Assembly: GCA_905182995.1 (NCBI GenBank)
Contig: CAJJDP010000041.1
Span: forward strand, 4,142 to 68,141
DNA from: Paramecium octaurelia
Lineage: Eukaryota; Ciliophora; Oligohymenophorea; Peniculida; Parameciidae
DNA: 64,000 bases
Direction: 5' to 3'
Shown here: positions 25,940 through 36,741 of the stretch, in pieces
Numbering within the stretch: position 1 is the stretch's first letter
Layout: each line of letters starts with the position of its first letter
Translations under genes and position numbers: made by a program
The notes under the pieces: generated by a model
The model's input: only the letters and a program-made list of their open reading frames with translations
Databases searched by the model: none
Told to the model about the DNA's origin: nothing

Positions 25940-26973
25940 ATGTTTTTCATATTTTGTGTTTTCTTTCTAGTAGTTAAATCTCAAGATGAATTGGCAGAGA
26001 GTGAGGAGATGGAATCTGATTGCGATATGGAATTTGACATGCCATTTTGTAGTGGAAATGGTACACTCTGAACTAATACTTAGGTACTCCAATGTAGGAA
26101 AACTCATTTTTAAATACACTTAAAATATTACTCTCATTTAATGATATGAAGGTGGTAAATAAGATAGATCAATCAGAATATGAAGTTGAAGAACTAGAAA
26201 GAGGACCCACTTTATATGATGATGGTTATTCTGGAGTGTTCAAGGGAAGTCAAATTTTAGAAATCCCCTAAAACGAATAAACCCCGTACTTTACCTACAG
26301 TATGTGGTTGTTTTTTCCAAGAACCAGTGGAGCTGAGAGACCAAGATCTGTCTGTCCCATATTCCAAAAAGGCAATGAGGAGACTCATTATCCCAGTTTA
26401 TACTATGATTAAAAGCATAAATAATTCATAGTCTACATCGATTAAACAGTTACTTCAGAAAATTCAGGTTTGGTCTCTGTTAGTAGACCTTTGGCTAACC
26501 AATGGATTTATGTTTCTTTGGTTAGTACAAGTAGTAAATTGAAATTATACATAAATGGGGTCTTGGATAATATAAAAATATTTCAGGCAGCCCCTAAACC
26601 TAACGATCATCCTCTCTACGTAGGGAACACACCTTGGTTTAAGGATTATTGTAGTATGATGTTTCTATTGGACAAGTTTTAATATTACACAGAGGAAATT
26701 AAAGCCTATTTCATTCAGGCATAAGCTTAATTCTAATTGGAGAGTGCCAGCATTCATTTTGGATGCATAAGTTGTAATTTGGAGGAGGCAACAGGAGCAT
26801 GTATAAGTGGGTACCATTTATGCACGAAGATTGAATTTTATAGTGGAGTTTATAATGTAGCTAGACAATTAGGGTGGATGGATTACGGAGATTTTGTATG
26901 GACATATTAGGATGCAATTAGGAAGAATGACAAAAAGAAAGGATTGGCTGTTTGTTGTATTGATTCATTCTGA
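25940..26973 (+). CDS. Secreted LamG/concanavalin-like protein
   Basis: 336 residues after one 23-nt intron. The first 16 residues (MFFIFCVFFLVVKSQD) are a signal peptide. The middle (about 85-250) reads like a laminin-G/pentraxin-type beta-sandwich, with YSMWLFFPRTSG, a LANQWIYVSLV strand, then LKLYINGVLDN, and LYVGNTPWF. The C-terminal module has paired cysteines, a YHLCTKIEFYSGVYNVARQ segment, a GWMDYGDFVW stretch and a final CC (AVCCIDSF), a pattern I have seen as a cysteine-rich module in alveolate extracellular proteins. Such LamG-fold proteins bind carbohydrate or proteins at the cell surface; the ligand is unknown. Signal peptide choice fixes the start. Confidence 0.75.
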
Positions 26974-27106
26974 TTATATTAAACATATCGAACTTTAGTT
27001 TTTTAGTGTAATTAAGAAATAAGAAAGTATAAATTTATATGATATCATACAATAATTATTAAAAAATAAGTTAATTAAATTAGTAAATATAAAGAGAAAC
27101 AATAAA

Positions 27107-28757
27107 ATGTTAAAAGATCTCAATCCAAGGTAAGCGTTAAATGTTAATTCATAGTTGTGAATACAAACACTGCAAATCATTTTTTCAAATCAACTTTTCG
27201 ACCATGAAATGGATGAAATCCACCACTCTTCCTGTGCCAATAAGTAGTTACTCTATTTCTGATGATGTGAGATTTGTGAATTTGAAAGGAGACATCAAGC
27301 AAAAGACATTGATCAATGTTGAAAACTATTTGTTCTACAAAACTAAGAAGGTAATTGTGAAGATTGCTAAATCAGGACAAATTAAAGTGGATTGACTTTG
27401 AAAATGCCATCATAGAGCAATTCCATCATCAAAGACATGGACATGCCATTAGATTAATTAAATGTTTCGATGTTGTCGAAATATTTTGTGATGCCCAATC
27501 CTGGTTCAAATACATAAAACGATATACTATTTAATCAGATTTCAATGCCAATTACATTTTGAGGAAAAGAATAGGCAGAGGCCAATTCTCAGAAGTAACA
27601 TAAAAAATACTACATTTTTATAGGTGTACAAGGCCAAAAATAAATCGGATGGAATCGAATATGCCATTAAGATATATTAGAAATAAAACTTATTTGATGA
27701 AGTTGATAGGGCAGCAATATAAAAATAAATTTCAGTGCTTAGAAGATTGTAATCAGATTTTACAATAAAATTTTATGAAGTTTTCGAGAATACTGATTAA
27801 GTCTTTGTAGTTGAGGAATTATTGATGGGAGGGAACTTAATGGATTACATTATAAGGGAGAATTTCTTTTCAGAGGATCAAGCTGCCAAACTAATCTTCC
27901 GAATAGTCAAGGCAGTTAATTACATTCATTCAAAAAATATCATACATCGTGATATTAAACCAGAAAATTTAGTATTCAGGTTCCAAGATAATGTTGAAAC
28001 TCTATGTATAAAGAAGTTCCAATTGGCTGATTTCTATAATCCAGATGTCAATTATCATTACATATGTTGTGGCACACCTGGATTCATTGCTCCTGAAATT
28101 TTATTAAATCAAAATTACGATTAAAAAGTTGATGTATTTAGTATTGGTGTTACACTGTATATATTGATGACTGGTTAAATGCCATTTGACGGTAATTTTG
28201 AAAAGAGACTAGAATAAAATGTTGAAGGTTTAGTTGATTTTAGTATGATCAATCTCAGCATTCTTGGGATGAATTTTATTAAAACAACACTTTAACCAAA
28301 TCCTGAAGAAAGATTGAGTTCACATCAATGTTTGAATCATCAATGGTTTGTTCAAGAATAATTGGCCAAAATCACTCAGATGTAATTAAAAAAACCTATT
28401 CAATTACAAAATCAATTCATTGTTAGGAGAATGAAATAAGCCAAAACCTTGACTTTTAGTCCTTCTTCTCCTAGAAGTCAAATTTCTATTCAAAGTCCAA
28501 GAAATCACAATCTCCAACAAGAATAGTAAAAATAGTCTCCAATTTTGGCGGTAAGTAAAACTGAAAAATTAATTGGACCTCATTCCAGTTCTAAAAGCAT
28601 TCATTTTGAATAAATCCAAACGTAACCAACAGATGATGACGATCAGAATTAAGACTTCAGTAATTTGAAATCAGCAAGAAAGAAAACCTAATCATTTGTT
28701 ATTAAATCTACTTCAACACTGAAGAATTTTAATGTATTGAAATCAAAATTTAAATGA
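27107..28757 (+). CDS. PH-domain + CAMK-like protein kinase
   Basis: 523 residues, three introns (25, 25, 29 nt). An N-terminal PH-like domain (about 10-115, ending in LKWIDFENAII) precedes a kinase domain (about 135-395): glycine loop IGRGQFSEV, lysine in YAIKIY, catalytic loop HRDIKPENL (His near residue 254), CGTPGFIAPE in the activation segment and DVFSIGVTLYILMTGQMPF. Where DFG is expected the sequence is ADFYNPD: the metal-binding Asp is kept but the Gly is Tyr. The C-terminal tail is Ser/Gln-rich, with SPSSPR and PHSSSK stretches suggestive of regulatory phosphorylation. PH+kinase genes of this type are common in Paramecium (family knowledge). The gene converges on the RING gene with 21 nt between stops. 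Confidence 0.85.
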
Positions 28758-28778
28758 TATTAATCAATTTATCAATAA

Positions 28779-30512
28779 TCACTCATCGAAATTGTATTTT
28801 ATATGTCCTTTACAAATTAATTTTTATTTACAACCCTTAAATTCACATTCATTTATGTGTTCCGAACATTCTAAACAATAATTAAGTAAATGATTCTATT
28901 AACAATGAACAAATTCAGTCCCTTTAGATTTATTGCATTTCTAGCAATAATATTAACTGAAATCAATGTCATATTAGAATCGGTTAATTTTTACATTTTA
29001 TTCAATATTTATATTTTACTGCAATGATAATTTTAGTAAGTCTTAGTGTCTCCAAGTCAATTCCTTTAATAAGTTGTTGTTATTTTGATCTACTTACTTC
29101 ACAACTAACTTCTTTCTTGATTAAATTTTTGTATCACAGAATAAGCACTCTTAAATTTCAGATTAGCAATCAAAACAATAACGTAAATGTCCACAAGGAA
29201 TCAACAATGTATTAGATGTATTTTCCATACAAATTCTGCATTTATTTATGTGACTTCCCTTTTATACTTATTCACCTCTTGCTACATTTGCAATGATATC
29301 TTCATCATTTATTGGAAGATAAAATAATTCTAACTCCCTCTAATCTTGATTCAAGTTGTTTTTTTCAGTAAATTAAATTTCAAAATTATCCTAAACTACA
29401 TTTCCAAAAGCAACTATGTCATCAGTAGTTTTATTCATTATCCTAAAGTTAATTTTAATAGATTACAAAATTTAACTATTGATATTGAAATTCTTTTTGC
29501 TAGTCTAAAATTGTTAAGCGTAGACGAATTTTGAATTAGACAAAGTTAATTTTAAGGAATTGGCATAACTGTTAGAACAAAATTCTAATTTCTTGATGTC
29601 ATCTAACAATAAGAATAATAAATACATTAAACTCCTTCTATGATAGCAGATATTCCTGAGGTGTCTCTATATTTCATATAAAATTCTTATTCTTTTTCAA
29701 TCGACAAAAATCGAGGTTAGAATACTATTTGAGGAGACAATTATTTGACTTAGATCAAATTATTAGAGATGAATTTTTGATCTTTCAATTCTGTATCATC
29801 ACTGATTTTAATTCTAAAGACTTGTTTATCTTCATTCGAATTGATGTAATTCACTTTGCCTTCTATTTCGGTTATTTAAATTGGTTTATTATTTGCAGTT
29901 TAGTTTTCAAAATAATAAAGATCGTATAAGATTATCATCCCTTAGATTAGTGCAACTTCTAATTCATTTTTGTTTCGAGATAAAATTTAGAGCAAAGCAT
30001 TATTATTTTTTGTAAAATCTATTTCCTTTGGTGTTGTTTAGAAAAAGTTTAATTAATTAAATAGAGATTACGAAGATTGAATAAATTAAATATTGTAATT
30101 AGGTTAGTGATAATTGGGATAATTGAATTTCTGAGTGCTAATTTCAACATACTTCTTAATGATATCCATTTTCCATTGTCCTTTCTTGATTGTTTCTTGT
30201 GCTACTAAATAGCATAGTACTTTCTTAGCTCTAAATTAGTGATAAATTTTACTGTGAAAATTATATTAAATCAAATATATTCTATAACATATCGTCAAAT
30301 TCAATCAATTCTTGATAATCTATTAGCAAAATAAGATTCTTATTATTTATAATATTTAGACAGAGTTCAGTAAAGCTGCATATGTAAATTTTAAATGAGG
30401 AATCATCCAATTAAATTTAAGTGCATTTTTATGGAGATTCTTCTATTTCTTTCAAACTATTATGATCAATAGTTGTTCCATATGTAAATAAAGGTATCCT
30501 TATGTTTTTCAT
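28779..30512 (-). CDS. RING-finger protein (probable E3 ligase)
   Basis: 562 residues after introns of 22 and 23 nt. The N-terminal 400 residues are unrecognised and Gln/Asn-rich. A C3HC4 RING follows at about 420-460: CRICMENTSN, IPCGHLRYCFDC, ECLFC. After a helical linker a second zinc-binding block appears near the C-terminus (YYCQKCNKSKG, HLLNYCLECSEHINEC, GCKQKLICKGH). RING proteins bring E2-ubiquitin to substrates; which substrate is not visible here. The combination with a C-terminal Cys/His cluster resembles the MGRN/XIAP-type RING layout only in the RING itself. Start chosen as the first ATG giving an open frame. Confidence 0.75.
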
Positions 30513-30636
30513 ATTTTTTGTAATAAAATTACTTTATAATGCATTCCAAATCAAAAATTAAGGAATATGAATCAATTTATACTGATATTTTCTGATGTAA
30601 TCGTTTGTATTTTAAAATTATATATATGATTATAAC

Positions 30637-31518
30637 TCACAATTTAGGGTATTCTGGCTTGGTTTTAGTCATGGAAGATGTAATTGCAATGGGGATGTCA
30701 TTTGTAAAGAGCATAGCCATATTGGTTCTAGCCATAACATCTAAATGCTAATCTAGGTTTTATTCTCTTGTTAAAATGCTTTTGATTGTGTAGCAACCAA
30801 CTGGGGATTTTGTGGCGATCAATTCTGCTAATTTGAATATTTCTTCATTTAAATTTTCATTCTTTACGATTTTGCTGACCAATCCCAACTTGAGAGCCTC
30901 TTGAGCACTAAAGGTTCTTCCTGTGTAAGCTAGTTCTCTGAAGAGTGAAGTGTTAGCATTTTACAAACCTAATCTTTGCAAGGTGCCTATGTCAGGAGCC
31001 CTGGAGCATTTAATTGAAATTCATTACATGGCGAGATCGATTTCTTTAATGGAGAATTTAGCATCTTCGGAGCAATATCTGATGTCAGCAGAGGTGATGA
31101 GGTCGACTCCTCCACCTAAGCAATAGCCTTAGATTCCAACAATGACTGGAACCTTGATTCTTGACAAGGATGTCATGGCTAATTACCAGTCTTTGAGGAG
31201 ATCGTAGATTCTAATTGATTTTCTTGCTTGATCCATGTCTTCATGGAACTGAATTTAGGGGGGGTAGTAATTACTTAAAACATTAAGGGAGCTTCCTTAA
31301 GATCCAAGCCAGCGCAGAAGTGATTGCCTCTGCCTGTCAAGACGACAACTCGGACATCATCTGCTTTATTGATGAGATCGACAGCTGCTTTGAAATCTTG
31401 GAAGAGTTGGGAAGACATGGAATTTCTAGTGGTAAGCTGAAATAAGGTACAATGATTTGGGTCTGTTGATTTCTAGATGATAGATGGAGCCTTTTTGTGT
31501 TCCCACAAGAGTTTGCAT
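30637..31518 (-). CDS. ECH1: Delta3,5-Delta2,4-dienoyl-CoA isomerase (ECH1-like)
   Basis: Crotonase-fold enzyme of 267 residues after three introns (25, 26, 27 nt). Hallmarks: VVLTGRGNHFCAGLDL (oxyanion/CoA loop), GYCLGGGVDLITSADIRYC and SIKEIDLAMAPDIGTLQRL. The acidic residues known from rat ECH1 (Asp in GGVD, Glu in KEID, Asp in APDIG) are all kept, which sets it apart from plain enoyl-CoA hydratase. It isomerises 3,5-dienoyl-CoA to 2,4-dienoyl-CoA in beta-oxidation of odd-position unsaturated fatty acids, in mitochondria or peroxisomes. The C-terminus ...PKL could act as a weak peroxisomal PTS1; no clear mitochondrial presequence is seen. Divergent from the ammonium transporter gene, 107 nt between starts. 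Confidence 0.9.
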
Positions 31519-31625
31519 ACTTTATATATTAATAATATTTAGTAAGAATGATTAATTTTTATTTGTATTTATTTTCGATGATATAAATGAATTTGAAAAT
31601 ATATATCCCACAATAAATAAATTAA

Positions 31626-33041
31626 ATGAATCATCTTGAAGAGAGTAGTGCTCCAGCAACCAATGCTCCCGTACCAATAGATGCAACTTGGGTTTTGGTA
31701 ACATCATTTAGTGCTTTGCTAACAATTTTGGGATTTGCATTCATTAGTTCTGGCGCTGTTCGTTATAAATCAGTACAGTCGTCAGTGATAACAGTGTTAT
31801 TGGGATCAGTGTTGACTATTTTGTTCTTCTGGCTTGTAAACAAAATATAATAATAATTAATTGATAGGTAGGATATGGATTCGCCTTTGGAGATGACAAG
31901 GGAAATAAATTCATTGGTTTAAGTAAATTTGCAGGAATCGGGTACACAGTCGAATCTCCAACTGACGATTACACAAATTTGAGTAATAGAGTTAAGTTAT
32001 AATAATTTAGTATTCTCAACAGTCGGAGCAGTCATCGTAGCATCTCTTTTTGGATTGGGAACATTGGAGAGATCCAGATTCTTTTCAGTTAGTTTATGCA
32101 TAGCATTCATCACAGCAGTATTATACCCAATAGCACTTCATTGGATCTAACCTACTGGATGGTTGAGTAAATTCGGATTTGTGGATTTTGCAGGATCAAC
32201 ATATATTCACGTTTTCGGTGCTATTACTGCATTGGTTGTTTCATTCTTTTTGAAGGAGAGGAGAGATCAAGCTGGCAATGTGCATCCAGGTATTTTCCCA
32301 CATCATTCTCCAATCAACATCGGATATGGATCAATTATATTGACAATTGCAATCCTAATATTCATTAATGGTGCCAATACATAAGGAAAGAATGATAAAT
32401 ACGAATAGGGATTGATAGCAGTCAACACTATTGTAGCAGCTACTTTATCAGCTCTCACTAGTTTTCTATTATAATACTTGAAGACTCATAAGACAAGTTT
32501 AATTGCATTATCTAGAGGAAGTGTTGCTGGTATTGTAGCTATTTCAGCATTGGCTAATGATGTTAGAATTTGGGAGTCTGCTCTTACTGGTGTTTTGGCT
32601 GGTTTCGTGTATATTGTCCTCATTCTTGTGATTAAAAGATCTCACGTTGATGATCCTGCTTACACTATTGCTTCTCATTTGGTATCTGATATTCGTATAT
32701 TCTTTAGGGTCCTGGTCTCTTGGGAACTATTCTGGTTGGTTTTCTGGGTCTTACCAATGGTTGGGTTACTGGTCATGGACCCAAATAATTGGGATTATAA
32801 TTAGTAGGAATCTTGGCATTTATTGGATGGGGATTACTGGTTGCCATCTTTATTGTTCCATTAAAAGGCACTGGTGCATTTAAAATTAATCCATTCCAAG
32901 AATCATAGGGAATAGATGTCAGTTATGGTAATACAATAATGTTAATCATTTTTAGCTGAAGGAGAAGCCATTCAATTCCTCGATGAATAACCAGAACCTG
33001 CATTGTTAAGCAGTTCTCCCAAGAAGGGAATCTTCCAATGA
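31626..33041 (+). CDS. Ammonium transporter (AMT family)
   Basis: 433 residues after introns of 32, 28, 26 and 28 nt; about 11 membrane segments. Segment 1 has the family pattern WVLVTSFSALLTILGFAF. The conserved VDFAGSTYIHVFGA carries the first pore histidine (IHVFGA) and the Asp-Phe-Ala-Gly motif, and ASHLGPGLLGTILVG carries the second, so the twin-His site of AmtB is present. Differences from the bacterial protein include Ser for the second Gly in DFAGG and FINGANT where AmtB has GFNAGS. The tail is cytosolic and acidic. AMT proteins import ammonium down its gradient. The exon joins are convincing, e.g. SHL|GPGLLG. Confidence 0.88.
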
Positions 33042-33103
33042 TTAATAATAAGTTTTCATACAAATAAATTCATATGTGAAATATTAAAAATTCAATTTAA
33101 ATT

Positions 33104-34920
33104 ATGCACAATATCACTGTTGCCATTCGAGTCAAACCAGTTTAATAAACCTTCAAAACCATTATTGTTAATGGCTCCACGGTTACTCTGCTCGATCCAG
33201 AATTGGAATTCAATAATCCTGTCGATGTAAAATGACATTTCTATATTATATTTTACATCCTAAAGATCCTGAAAAAGAATAGAATTAAAGATGCATCTTA
33301 TGAGTTCGACCTTGTCTTTGATTAACAAGCCGATCAAAAGGAAGTCTATGAAAAATCAGCAGAACCCCTTCTGGATGATCTCATTTCAGGATAAAATGTA
33401 ACTATTTTTGCATATGGAGCAACAGGAAGCGGCAAAACTCACACGTATCATTATTATCCCTAATCTCTTCTAGCATGATGGGAAGCCAAAATCAGTAAGG
33501 CATTATACCAAGAGCGTTGAATGATTTGTTTGGTCGATTATCAAAAGAACAAGCCGCTCAAGTAGCAACATTCCCACTATTTAGGCTTCGCTCACCTTCT
33601 TAGAAATATACAATGAAACTATCCGAGATCTCTTGACTGGGAAGCTATTGGACTTGAGAGAAGATGGCAATAAAGGATTAGTAGTTGTGAATTTATTTAA
33701 AGCTCCTGTCCCCACTCTCAATGATATTAACCAATACATCAAATATGGTAACAGCAGAAGAGCAAAGGAACCTACGGGTGCTAATGAAAACTCGACAAGA
33801 TCTCACACTGTTTTGCAATTGATGCTCAAACAATGCACCTTTACTTTTGTTGATTTGGCTGGTTCTGAAAGAGCTTCCCAAACTACCAATAAAGGACAAA
33901 GAATGGTTGAGGGAGCAATGATAAATCGATCACTCTTAGTTCTTGGTAATTGCATCAAGGCATTATTCTCAAAGGAATAGTTTGTTCCATTCAGAGGCAG
34001 CAAATTGACTAGACTTCTAAAGGATGCACTCCAAGGCAATTCTAAAACTGTCATGATTGCCAATGTTGCTCCCAACAATTACGAAGATTCATTCAACACA
34101 CTCCTTTATGCTCACAGGACTAGGAATATTGATCCAACTCCTAATAATTTTCAAGAGATGATTGTTCAATTAAGAGAAGAGAATGAAGACATCAAAAAGA
34201 CACTCAAGAAGTAAAATAGTTAATCCAAGATGCAATTATAAATTGAGTAGCAATTCAAAGAGTAATAGAGATAGGAGAAGATCGAAAAACAATAATAATA
34301 ACAATAAATTTAATAGATCCAGCAATAGCAAATTTAATAGCAATAAGCAGAAAAATAAGCATATGATGAAGAACAAATTAAGGCTATTATTTTAAAGTAA
34401 TTTGCATAAGAATCAGAGTTAATCAAGTAATTGTTTAAATTAGAGGATGCTTTGATGCAGACTCATCTAGACATTGTTGAATATTAAAAATAGTAGAGTG
34501 TATAATTTCAATAGAAAACTGAAGATCTAATTACTAAATGCACTGATTCAATTAATAATACAGAAAATGAGTAATTTGAAATTGCTATGAAGTATAAAAC
34601 AATCTTGCAATAAAGGAGAAAAATATATGATGTAATACTTATTTGATAATTAAATATAGTAATGCATGCAAAGTCAATTTTAATCAGTGAAGGACGAGTT
34701 TAGAAAATAAGTTCAAAATATAGAGAAAATGAAAGGTTTGTAGAGTGATAAAAGGGAAGAAGTAATGAAGAAGTTTAAAGAGCTGGAAATTGAACATCTC
34801 AAAAAGATTTCTAATTAAAAAAATGGGAATCAACCTTAAATTGATGAGGAAACATTAAAAGAAATTAAGAAAAATAGGTTACAAAGCCTAAACAAATAAA
34901 TTAAGGATGGAAAATTGTGA
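33104..34920 (+). CDS. Kinesin with N-terminal motor (kinesin-8-like)
   Basis: 565 residues after introns of 39, 29, 23 and 28 nt. The motor occupies about 1-350: P-loop [13 protein letters not shown], switch [10 protein letters not shown], switch [11 protein letters not shown], then [15 protein letters not shown] and [18 protein letters not shown], and [15 protein letters not shown]. The GNCI variant and short loops point to the kinesin-8/KIF18-19 group, which walks to plus ends and trims microtubules; the subfamily call is tentative. From about 360 on the protein is a Gln/Glu/Lys-rich coiled coil, and after that a basic tail. The first intron is long for this genome. The start lies 62 nt after the stop of the transporter gene. 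Confidence 0.9.
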
Positions 34921-35054
34921 ATGAATAAAAAATATTAAAAATAAACCCATTAAAACATTATTCTTTAATTCATATATTTCTTAATTTAATTTATCATCCA
35001 ATTTCTGATATAAAATATAATTTAGTATTCTTGATAACTGATTTATTAAATAAA

Positions 35055-36530
35055 AATGAAGCTATTTCTATAAGAAGCAAACTCTTTACATCCTATAAAA
35101 CAATCATAATAATTGAGTTTGAATATTTCAGAAATTATAAGGGAGTATTATGATAATGGAAGTTCCTGGTTTGTTAGCTTGAATAAAAATAATTTTCTAT
35201 CCTATTATATTCTAAATCTAAAAAAAACTTAATGTTGAAGTAATAGCATATTAAATTTATAAAGAAAAATATCTAATTTCTTTCAACTAAATAATCACAG
35301 CATAGCTTGAGCTAACAGATCCCTTCTATCTGAAATCTTTGAATTAAGAATCGTAGGGATTGCAATGAGGCAAATTTGAAATTACTGTTATTCCTACTTC
35401 TATAAAGTTGGTAAGAGAGGTTTTGTAATCTTGTAATTATACTTTGGAAGAAATATATTATTATTTAGATGATTGAACTAAAGTCTAAAAGGATGAATAA
35501 CGTATAGGAATTTAAGACTACAACATCAACAGTTACAGCTTAGTCAGGAGTTATTTTATAATTATCTGATTGATTATTGCAAGGATGCTTTTTAGATGGT
35601 GGTGTTAAAGAAATGACTTAAGAATTTATATTATAGAAATAGAAGTTATCTTATCTAATGGAAAGCTATTAAATATATTGAATAAAGGAAGGAAAGAGAA
35701 ACTAGAACTTATCTAAAATACTTGTATATGGATCTGAAGGAACCTTGGGTATTATAACATAAAGAAATATATTAATACACACTCCTATTCACGAGCTAAG
35801 GTAAGTATTCTTGTTTTGAGTTAAAGGATTCTTGATGAAGAGATAAAATTTATGGAGATTAGCAAAACAATGAGAACGTTTTGGTACTTTGGAATTCGTA
35901 GAAAAAGAGGATTGTATAAGAATGTTTGCCATTTAAACTTTAGTTGAAAGCTTTAATTTGAATTAAAGCTGATAAATATAATGTTTTGATTGAAATTTGA
36001 TGATAGTAGGTTGAATTGAAAATATTATTTTGAACGTTTATTGAAACACAAAGAACAGAGGGTGTTCAATCAGAATGAATAGGAGGTATGGACAATGTGA
36101 AGAAGGACAGAAGGCAGACCATAAAAAACTACATAATAAGAGACATGTTTTGAAATCTGAATGTAAGGTAAATGCGCAATAATATTGTTAGCATACCTGA
36201 TAAATTTGAATATTCTACAGAGTAGGTTTATTAGAAGACCTTATAATGCATCTTATGGTTATTTATGCGATGGGAGTATTAATTGCAAAATTGTGGTTGA
36301 AAGTGAATTTGAATGTAAAAGTGAAGATGAGTTATATTTAGGAACAGAAGAAGGCAGGGGAGAAGACTAATGTAAATGGAAGAATTTGATTTAAGTTGAA
36401 CAAGAAGGAGAGTAGTTAAAACGAAATTATATGCAAGTTTAGATGGGGAAAGAAACCTTTGGGTTTTCGTAGGAGTTGAGGAGATTGTTTGATTCTAGGA
36501 TCATTGTTAACCCTGAAAAGTTATTGTGAT
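35055..36530 (+). pseudogene. Decayed FAD-linked D-2-hydroxyacid dehydrogenase
   Basis: Fragments in several frames line up in order with the D-lactate/D-2-hydroxyglutarate dehydrogenase family: TVTAQSGVIL (FAD-domain strand) near 35535, EVILSNGKLLNIL near 35645, VYGSEGTLGIIT near 35730 (the family's IGSEGTLGIIT), FVEKEDC near 35900, SIPDKFEYS near 36190 (the VSLPVERLYD position), GYLCDGSINCKIVV near 36255 (the GHLGDGNLHLNV block) and SRIIVNPEKLL at the end. Multiple TGAs and frame changes interrupt it and are too many to be explained by introns; the PLDLG...NAGG block is not seen, and the two histidines of GHLGDGNLH are Tyr and Cys. I read it as a host gene lost by mutation. Confidence 0.75.
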
Positions 36531-36547
36531 TGATATATAATAATTAT

Positions 36548-36727
36548 TCAGTATTCAGTATTGATTCTCCTAACATTCAAGTGCTTCGTCACTTTGGAGG
36601 GTGGTTTGGGCACATAAATCGTTTTGCGTGGTCTATGGAGATCTCGGATATAGCGATCGTACACATCGTCTTTGAAATCATCATCGGCCATTCCGAAAAA
36701 GGCTGTTATAGTTACATTTGCAGACAT
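36548..36727 (-). CDS. Short basic protein, putative
   Basis: A 59-codon frame starting MSANVTITAFFGMADDD and rich in Arg, Lys, Asp and Pro (YIRDLHRPRK, YVPKPPSK). Its start is only 14 nt from the start of the divergent 1771-residue gene, and its stop abuts the remnant dehydrogenase gene. The composition is unlike the low-complexity shadow frames and it keeps acidic and basic residues in a natural-looking pattern, but there is no recognised domain and the frame is short, so it could also be a chance frame. An ATG 11 codons upstream (36758-36760) is possible too. Confidence 0.4.
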   Translation of the reverse strand: MSANVTITAFFGMADDDFKDDVYDRYIRDLHRPRKTIYVPKPPSKVTKHLNVRRINTEY

Positions 36728-36741
36728 CGTTAATTTTATTA

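Noticed and set aside
33693-34078. Two minus-strand frames over the kinesin motor
   Set aside because: Antisense shadows of highly conserved kinesin motor coding sequence.
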